Positions 59,124 to 64,000 of a stretch of DNA of 64,000 nucleotides are shown here, piece after piece (position 1 is the first letter of the stretch; each line of letters opens with the position of its first letter). The notes under the pieces were generated by a model. The model searched no databases. It had not been told where the DNA came from and worked only from the letters and a program-made list of their open reading frames with translations. The translations under genes and the position numbers were made by a program. The stretch is from contig JAQIIU010000003.1 in assembly GCA_036946625.1 (NCBI GenBank), positions 1,377,001 to 1,441,000 on the forward strand, in the 5' to 3' direction. This stretch comes from Methylorubrum populi. Lineage in GTDB: Bacteria; Pseudomonadota; Alphaproteobacteria; Rhizobiales; Beijerinckiaceae.

Positions 59124-59993
59124 TCACGCCTGCGCGTCGGCGACGAGCGCGGCCAGCCCTTCGCGGTAGGTCGGGTAGGCGAGCCGAACGCCCAGTTCCT
59201 CGCGGATCAGGCGGTTCCTGACCCGCTTGTTCTCGCCGTAGAAACTCCGCGCCATCGGGCTGAGGTCGGCGGTCTCGAAATCGACCGCCGGCGGCAGGGG
59301 CAGGCCGGTCAGCGCCGCGGCGTGCTCGATCACCGTCTGCGGCGGGGCCGGCTCGTCGTCGGTGACGTTGTAGGCCGCGCCCGGTCGCGGCCGCTCGATC
59401 GAGGCGGCGAGCGCGGCGGCGATATCGGCCACGTGGATGCGGTTGAACACTTGGTCCCGCTTGACGATGCGCTGGGTCCGGCCCTCGCGCAGCTTCACGA
59501 TCGGGTTGCGGCCGGGTCCGTAGATGCCGGACAGGCGGAACACCTGAACCGCCTTGCCGGTCTCGGCGCCCAGGCGCAGCCACGCCTCCTCGACGGCGAG
59601 GCGCTCCCGCGAGCGGGCGCTCTTCGGCGTGGCGGGCGTGGTCTCGTCGATCCAGGCTCCGCCGTGGTCGCCGTAGACGCCGATGGTCGAGAGATAGCCG
59701 ATCCAGCCGATGCGGCTCTTCGCGATCGCCTCGCGGTAGCGCCCGAGGGCGGTGTCGCCGTCCGGCCCCGGCGGCGCGGAGACCAGCAGAACGTCCGTGT
59801 CGGCGAGGTCGTCGGCGATGCGGAGATCGTCCGCATCCGGCCCGAAGGCGCGGACGGTGAAGCCGGTCTCCGCGGCGAGGGGTCGGGCCCGCGCCGGCTC
59901 GGTCACCGTCGCCCGCACGGTTCGGAAACGGGCTCGCTCGCGCTCGGAAAAATGCCGGGCGGAGAAGCCGAGGCCGAAGACGAACAGGTTCAT
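59124..59993 (-). CDS. NAD-dependent epimerase/dehydratase-like (SDR) protein
   Basis: A 289-aa extended-SDR-like protein, YeeZ type. The N terminus MNLFVFGLGFSARHFSER keeps a degenerate GxGxxG; YLSTIGVYGDHGG bears the Tyr segment and RLSGIYGPGRN follows. The catalytic YxxxK is not intact, so a binding or regulatory role is possible. It is the last gene of the fzlA-like, queG, SDR row, 6 bp after queG. Confidence 0.82.
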   Translation of the reverse strand: MNLFVFGLGFSARHFSERERARFRTVRATVTEPARARPLAAETGFTVRAFGPDADDLRIADDLADTDVLLVSAPPGPDGDTALGRYREAIAKSRIGWIGYLSTIGVYGDHGGAWIDETTPATPKSARSRERLAVEEAWLRLGAETGKAVQVFRLSGIYGPGRNPIVKLREGRTQRIVKRDQVFNRIHVADIAAALAASIERPRPGAAYNVTDDEPAPPQTVIEHAAALTGLPLPPAVDFETADLSPMARSFYGENKRVRNRLIREELGVRLAYPTYREGLAALVADAQA

Positions 59994-59999
59994 GCGGGT

Positions 60000-61214
60000 T
60001 CAGGTCTCCCGGTTGCCGTCCTCTTCCATAGGAAGGGGAAGGGCGGCGCGCCATTCCTCCCTCACATGCGCCTCCGGCTCGTCGCGTCCATGGGTCTCGA
60101 ACAGACCGTGGAGCCGCTGCCCCGGCAGCAATCGCCCGCAGGCCCAGACGGCCGCGCCGCGCACCACCGGGTCCGGTTCATCGAGGTGGGCCACCGCCTC
60201 CTCGGCGAGACCCGACTCACCGGAATTGCCGATGGCGATCAGCACGTTGCGCAGGAAGCGGTCGCGGCCGGTGCGCTTGATCGGCGTGCCGGCGAACCGC
60301 GTCCGGAAGGCCGCGTCGTCCAGGCGGGCGAGGTCCGCCAGAGGCGGTGCGAGAAGATCCGCGCGGGCGGCCATCCGGACGTCCCGGGCCGCGCCCGCGA
60401 ACTTGTTCCAGGGGCAGACCGCGAGGCAGTCGTCGCAGCCGAACACCCGGTTGCCGATCTTTTCACGGTATTCGCGCGGGATCGGGCCGTGATGCTCGAT
60501 GGTGAGGTAGGCGATGCAGCGGCGCGCGTCCAACCGGTAGGGGGCGGGGAAGGCGTCCGTCGGGCAGATGTCGAGGCAGCGGCGGCAGGAGCCGCAACGG
60601 TCGGTCTCGGGCGCATCGGGTTCGAGGTCGGCGCGGGAAAAGATCGCGCCGAGCATCAGCCAGTTGCCGTGCTCGCGCGAGATCAGCACCGTGTGCTTGC
60701 CCTGCCAGCCGAGCCCGGCGGCTTCCGCCAGCGGCTTCTCCATCACCGGGGCGGTGTCGCAGAAGACCTTCACCGGTTCGCCGGATTTCGCCGAGAGGAA
60801 GCCGCCGAGTTCCTTCAGCTTGCCCTTGATCACCTCGTGATAGTCGCGCCGCTGCGCGTAGGCCGCGATCGCGCCGCACGCCTTCAGGCGGACGAGATCG
60901 AGGGGATCGTGTTCGGGGCCGGCATTCAGGCCGAGCATGACGACGCTGCGGGCCTCGGCCCACAGGGCGGAGGGCGCGGCACGCTGGTCGGCCCGCTCCT
61001 CCATCCAGCCCATGGTGCCGTGATGGCCCGCCGCGAGCCATTCGGGCAGCCGCTCGCGCAAGCGCGGCACGGCGTCGGGCCGCGTGACGCGGAACGCCTC
61101 GAAGCCGAGACGGCGCGCGCGCGTCTCGACGGCGTGCCGGAGGGCGGGACCGGTGAGCGGGACTTTGCCCGCCCCCTTCGCCGACCGCTCGACCGCCCCC
61201 TCGGCCGACGTCAG
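60000..61214 (-). CDS. queG: epoxyqueuosine reductase
   Basis: Last step of queuosine tRNA modification. The protein binds cobalamin and two 4Fe-4S clusters: CGSCRRCLDICPTDAF (about 205-220) and CDDCLAVCPWNKF (about 256-268). The C-terminal part is HEAT-like. No ATG, GTG or TTG occurs near the expected start; CTG 61214 overlaps the GST stop as CTGA and gives the right N terminus (TSAEGAVERSAKG). The start is therefore uncertain. Confidence 0.9.
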   Translation of the reverse strand: MTSAEGAVERSAKGAGKVPLTGPALRHAVETRARRLGFEAFRVTRPDAVPRLRERLPEWLAAGHHGTMGWMEERADQRAAPSALWAEARSVVMLGLNAGPEHDPLDLVRLKACGAIAAYAQRRDYHEVIKGKLKELGGFLSAKSGEPVKVFCDTAPVMEKPLAEAAGLGWQGKHTVLISREHGNWLMLGAIFSRADLEPDAPETDRCGSCRRCLDICPTDAFPAPYRLDARRCIAYLTIEHHGPIPREYREKIGNRVFGCDDCLAVCPWNKFAGAARDVRMAARADLLAPPLADLARLDDAAFRTRFAGTPIKRTGRDRFLRNVLIAIGNSGESGLAEEAVAHLDEPDPVVRGAAVWACGRLLPGQRLHGLFETHGRDEPEAHVREEWRAALPLPMEEDGNRET

Positions 61215-61903
61215 AAGTCCAGATCCGTGTAGTGGGCCGCCGGCGGCATGCCCGGCGCCCGGTCGGCCAGGAGCGCGCGGAAGGAGGGCCGCGACTTCAC
61301 CCGCGCGTACCAGTCCTTCGCCATCTCGTCCTCGTCCCATGGCACGTCGCCGAGATAATCCACGCAGGAGAGATGGGCCGCCGCCGCGAGATCGGCATAG
61401 GTCAGGTCGTCGCCCGCGAGCCAGCGGCGATGCCCGATCAGATACCCGACATATTGGAGGTGATAGCGCACGTTGGTGCGCGCCGCGCGAATGGCGTTCA
61501 TGTCCGGAGGACCGCCCCCGGCCGCCGACGACATGAAGCGCTTGTCGATCTTCTCGGTGACGAGATACTCGGTCACTTCCGTGTCGAACTTGACGAGGAA
61601 CCAGTCGAGCAGGCGCCGCACCTCGACCCGGGCCGTGGTGGTGTCCGGCAGCAGGCGCCGTCCGGCGAGCCCCAAGCCCCGCGTCTCGTCGAGATATTCC
61701 GCGATCACGCCCGCGCCCGGAATCGCGAGACCCGACTGCTCCACCAGCACCGGCGTGGTGCCGGCCGGGTTGACGACGAGGAAGTCGCGGCGCCGCTCCC
61801 AGGCCCGTTCCTCGACGAGGGTCGGCTCCATGCCCATCTCGGCCAGGACGAGGCGGATGAAGCGCGAGTTCGGGCAGAACGGGGAGTGATAGAGCGTCGC
61901 CAT
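61211..61903 (-). CDS. glutathione S-transferase-like protein, probable FzlA
   Basis: A 230-aa GST-fold protein. ATLYHSPFCPNSRFIRLVLA and the VEERAWERRRDFLVVNPAG N-terminal domain match the FtsZ-localised FzlA proteins of alphaproteobacteria, which bind curved FtsZ filaments and license constriction. The cysteine is not the usual GST catalytic residue. ATG 61903. Ahead of queG and divergent from uppP, another cell-wall gene. Confidence 0.8.
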   Translation of the reverse strand: MATLYHSPFCPNSRFIRLVLAEMGMEPTLVEERAWERRRDFLVVNPAGTTPVLVEQSGLAIPGAGVIAEYLDETRGLGLAGRRLLPDTTTARVEVRRLLDWFLVKFDTEVTEYLVTEKIDKRFMSSAAGGGPPDMNAIRAARTNVRYHLQYVGYLIGHRRWLAGDDLTYADLAAAAHLSCVDYLGDVPWDEDEMAKDWYARVKSRPSFRALLADRAPGMPPAAHYTDLDF

Positions 61904-62131
61904 CGAGGCCGTGGTTCAGCGGTAAAGAAGGCAGAGCCCTGGGCAGACCGTGCCGCACCGGCAAAATTGGGGCGACGCGCCAGGATTATTTCTCCAGCGT
62001 TGCCACCTCATTAACAAACGCGCCGCAGGGCGGTAACCGCCCGTCAACCCTGCCGCCGCAAAGCTGCCGCATCGCCGTCGTCTGCCGCAGCCCGCATGTG
62101 CCGGGACATCGGCGCGGGGAACAGCAGGCCC

Positions 62132-62971
62132 ATGGATCTCGTCCTGATCGCGAAGGCGCTCGTGCTCGCCGTGGTGGAAGGCGCCACCGAGTTCATCCCG
62201 GTCTCCTCGACCGGCCACCAACTCCTCATCGGCCACTTCATCGGCTTCCACTCGCCCAACAACACCTTCGAGGTGCTGATCCAGCTCGGCGCGATCCTGG
62301 CGATCCTGTTCGCCTATTTCGGGCGGCTCTGGGGGATCGCCACCGCGCTGCCGAACGACCCGAGGGCGCGCCGCTTCGTGCTGGCGGTGCTGATCGCCTT
62401 CCTGCCCGCGGCGATCGTCGGCGGGCTGTTCTCGAAATACATCAAGTTCTACCTGTTCAATCCGTGGATCGTCTGCGCGACCCTCGTGGCCGGCGGCCTC
62501 GTGCTGCTCGTCGTCGACGACACGGTCGGCGAGCCGAAGGCCGCGCCGCATGACGGCCCGACCGAGCGCCCGCGAAAGACCGACGTGTTCGAGTTCAGCC
62601 TGCCGATGGCGCTGAAGATCGGCCTGTTCCAGTGCCTCGCCATGATCCCCGGCGTGTCGCGCTCCGGCGCCACCATCGTCGGGGCGATGCTGATGGGCGC
62701 GAGCAAGCGCTCGGCCACCGAGTTCTCGTTCTACCTCGCCATGCCGACCATGGCGGGCGCCTTCGCCAAGGACCTGCTCGACAACTACAGGAACCTGTCC
62801 TCGAACGACGCGCTGCTGATCGTCATCGGCTTCGTCGCCGCCTTCGTCTCGGCCCTGATCGTGGTGCGCACGGTGCTCGACTACGTCTCCCGCCACGGCT
62901 TCTGGCTGTTCGCGTGGTGGCGCATCGTCGTGGGCTCGCTCGGCTTCGCCGGACTGATTGTTTTTGGCTGA
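62132..62971 (+). CDS. uppP: undecaprenyl-diphosphatase
   Basis: Recycles undecaprenyl pyrophosphate, the lipid carrier of peptidoglycan; extra copies give bacitracin resistance. The 279-aa BacA-type membrane protein has [14 protein letters not shown] and [13 protein letters not shown] as active-site motifs and about eight membrane helices. ATG 62132 (MDLVLIAKA). Confidence 0.96.
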   Translation: MDLVLIAKALVLAVVEGATEFIPVSSTGHQLLIGHFIGFHSPNNTFEVLIQLGAILAILFAYFGRLWGIATALPNDPRARRFVLAVLIAFLPAAIVGGLFSKYIKFYLFNPWIVCATLVAGGLVLLVVDDTVGEPKAAPHDGPTERPRKTDVFEFSLPMALKIGLFQCLAMIPGVSRSGATIVGAMLMGASKRSATEFSFYLAMPTMAGAFAKDLLDNYRNLSSNDALLIVIGFVAAFVSALIVVRTVLDYVSRHGFWLFAWWRIVVGSLGFAGLIVFG

Positions 62972-63014
62972 AGCCTCAGGATTTTGAGCGAGGCGGGCGC
63001 GGTGACCCGGACGA

Positions 63015-63130
63015 ATACCAAGCTGCAGGGAAGCCGACCGATGGTCGTATCCCTTGCGTCCGGCGGACGCCCGCCGCCGCGCCTTCGTGCGGGCAACGGG
63101 CGATGAGTCGGGATCATCGCCCGTTGGTAT
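63015..63130. repeat. nested palindrome E in 62972-63338
   Basis: Outer arms ATACCAA / TTGGTAT enclose a perfect 13-bp inverted repeat CAACGGGCGATGA / TCATCGCCCGTTG (63094-63126, 7-nt loop). No T-run follows, so it is not a usual terminator. The rest of the 367-bp gap shows no gene. Confidence 0.6.
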
Positions 63131-63338
63131 AAAGTCGGTTGTCGTCCGCCCGCGCCCCGTGCAAGGGCTTGCGGCCAAGTCGCTGCTCTCTCAAGAAGCA
63201 GCCGGGAAACGTCGCTGCCCTGGAGCTCGTCCCGACCGCGTTGCAATCGGGACAGGCTCCGGATCCTTGTTTTGACGCACTCTCTTTCGCCGAACCGGTG
63301 TCCATTTCGGCGGAGAGCGCTCTAGGGTCTCGCTCAAG

Positions 63339-64000
63339 ATGGAAGATCGTCCCCTCGCCGCGTTGTTCGAGCCCGCCACCCGCGAGCGTTGGCGCGGCGC
63401 CGTCGAGGCCGCGCTGAAGGGGGGCGACTTCGAGAAACGCCTCGTCTCGAAGACCGCCGACGGCCTGCGCATCGAGCCGCTCTACGCGCCGGCGGCCGCC
63501 GCGGCGCAGCCGGTGCGGGCGCCCGGCCCCTGGCGGCTGGCGCAGCGCATCGACCATCCCGACGCGGAGAAGGCCGCGGCGCAGGCGCTGACCGACCTCG
63601 AAGGCGGCGCCGACGCGCTGGTTCTGGTCCACCGCGACGCGCCCGCCGCCCGCGGCTTCGGCCTCGACCTCTCGTCCGTGGACGCGCTGGACGCCGCGCT
63701 GAAGGGTGTGATGCTGCCGCTCATCGCCCTGCGTCTCGATGCCGGCTTGGCCGGCTTCGAGACGGCGGCTCTGCTCAAGCGACTGGTCGAGCGCCGCGGC
63801 GACGATCCGGCCGCCCTCGACCTCGATCTCGGCCTCGATCCCCTCGGCATCCGCGCCGCGACCGGCCGGCTCGATTCGGGCTGGGAGGCCCGGCTTTCCG
63901 AGGCGGTGAGCGTGTTCGAAGGCTATCGCGGCCGCGTGGCGCTCGCCGATGGCCGGCCCTACCACGAGGCGGGCGCGAGCGAGGTGCAGGAACTCGCCGC
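63339..64000 (+). CDS. methylmalonyl-CoA mutase small subunit, N-terminal part (3' end outside window)
   Basis: Adenosylcobalamin-type mutase beta chain partner, converting methylmalonyl-CoA and succinyl-CoA; in methylotrophs it serves the ethylmalonyl-CoA pathway. The 221 visible residues show the small-subunit pattern: ATRERWRGAVEAALKGGDFE, KRLVSKTADGLRIEPLY, WRLAQRIDHPD and a TIM-barrel start. ATG 63339. The window ends within the barrel, so no stop is seen. The known mcmB/mutA name is likely but the large subunit is not visible. Confidence 0.88.
   Translation, partial: MEDRPLAALFEPATRERWRGAVEAALKGGDFEKRLVSKTADGLRIEPLYAPAAAAAQPVRAPGPWRLAQRIDHPDAEKAAAQALTDLEGGADALVLVHRDAPAARGFGLDLSSVDALDAALKGVMLPLIALRLDAGLAGFETAALLKRLVERRGDDPAALDLDLGLDPLGIRAATGRLDSGWEARLSEAVSVFEGYRGRVALADGRPYHEAGASEVQELA

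Noticed and set aside
62010..62020. TTAAC half-site between fzlA-like and uppP
   Set aside because: No second half-site at the right distance.

Overview
This is a GC-rich alphaproteobacterial chromosome segment, dense and almost entirely housekeeping, most likely Rhizobiales and probably the Methylobacterium/Methylorubrum group. The evidence is neighbourhood order: ileS-lspA-DUF3035-M16-M16, rpmH-rnpA-yidC-engB, rpmE beside an ABC exporter, zapA-6S RNA-5-FCL, gap-pgk-fba, glnB/glnII/glnA, and a methylmalonyl-CoA mutase small subunit at the right edge. No rRNA, tRNA, CRISPR array, intact insertion sequence or prophage was seen.

Layout. 0-6 kb: end of ileS, lspA, an exported DUF3035-like protein and a split M16 peptidase pair. 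6-10.6 kb: repeat-rich, with a decayed hicAB locus, a VOC-domain dioxygenase, fpr and an orphan bioD, bounded by two copies of an element whose 170-bp core is inverted between copies. 10.6-16.2 kb: small proteins, including a lower-GC two-gene cassette at 13.4-14.2 kb. 16.3-18.5 kb (minus): argB, a pyrimidine nucleotidase-like HAD protein and a zincin. 19-26 kb: a small gene behind a perfect CtrA-type box, MOSC protein, clpB, a parDE-type module, a phosphatase and an AtoE transporter. 26-30.4 kb (minus): exported protein, DUF423, engB, yidC, rnpA, rpmH. A candidate structured small RNA and rcdA follow. 31.7-38 kb: rpmE, ABC exporter, a PLP enzyme, a DUF4926/DUF6883 pair and a MotA/MotB-like pair. 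38.3-40.6 kb (minus): DUF4164, zapA, 6S RNA, 5-formyl-THF cyclo-ligase, YmdB phosphoesterase. 41-47 kb: gap, pgk, fba, a ThiE-like protein and a Sel1 protein. 47-55 kb: amino-acid permease, NAD(P)HX repair enzyme and a nitrogen block (glnB, glsA, divergent glnII and glnA). 55-64 kb: rnr, DUF983, NUDIX, an SDR protein, queG, an FzlA-like GST, uppP and the start of methylmalonyl-CoA mutase.

How parts work together. The nitrogen block joins the PII sensor, glutaminase and two glutamine synthetases; a well-spaced sigma-54 promoter faces glnII. CtrA-type sites lie before a 74-aa protein and before rcdA, an adaptor in CtrA proteolysis, which suggests part of the window is under cell-cycle control.

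The most unusual signals are two unrelated nested-palindrome repeat families (A, about 220 bp; B, about 261 bp) that each have a core in opposite orientations in different copies; a candidate cloverleaf small RNA with its own terminator between rpmH and rcdA; and repeats that donate coding sequence to neighbouring genes.
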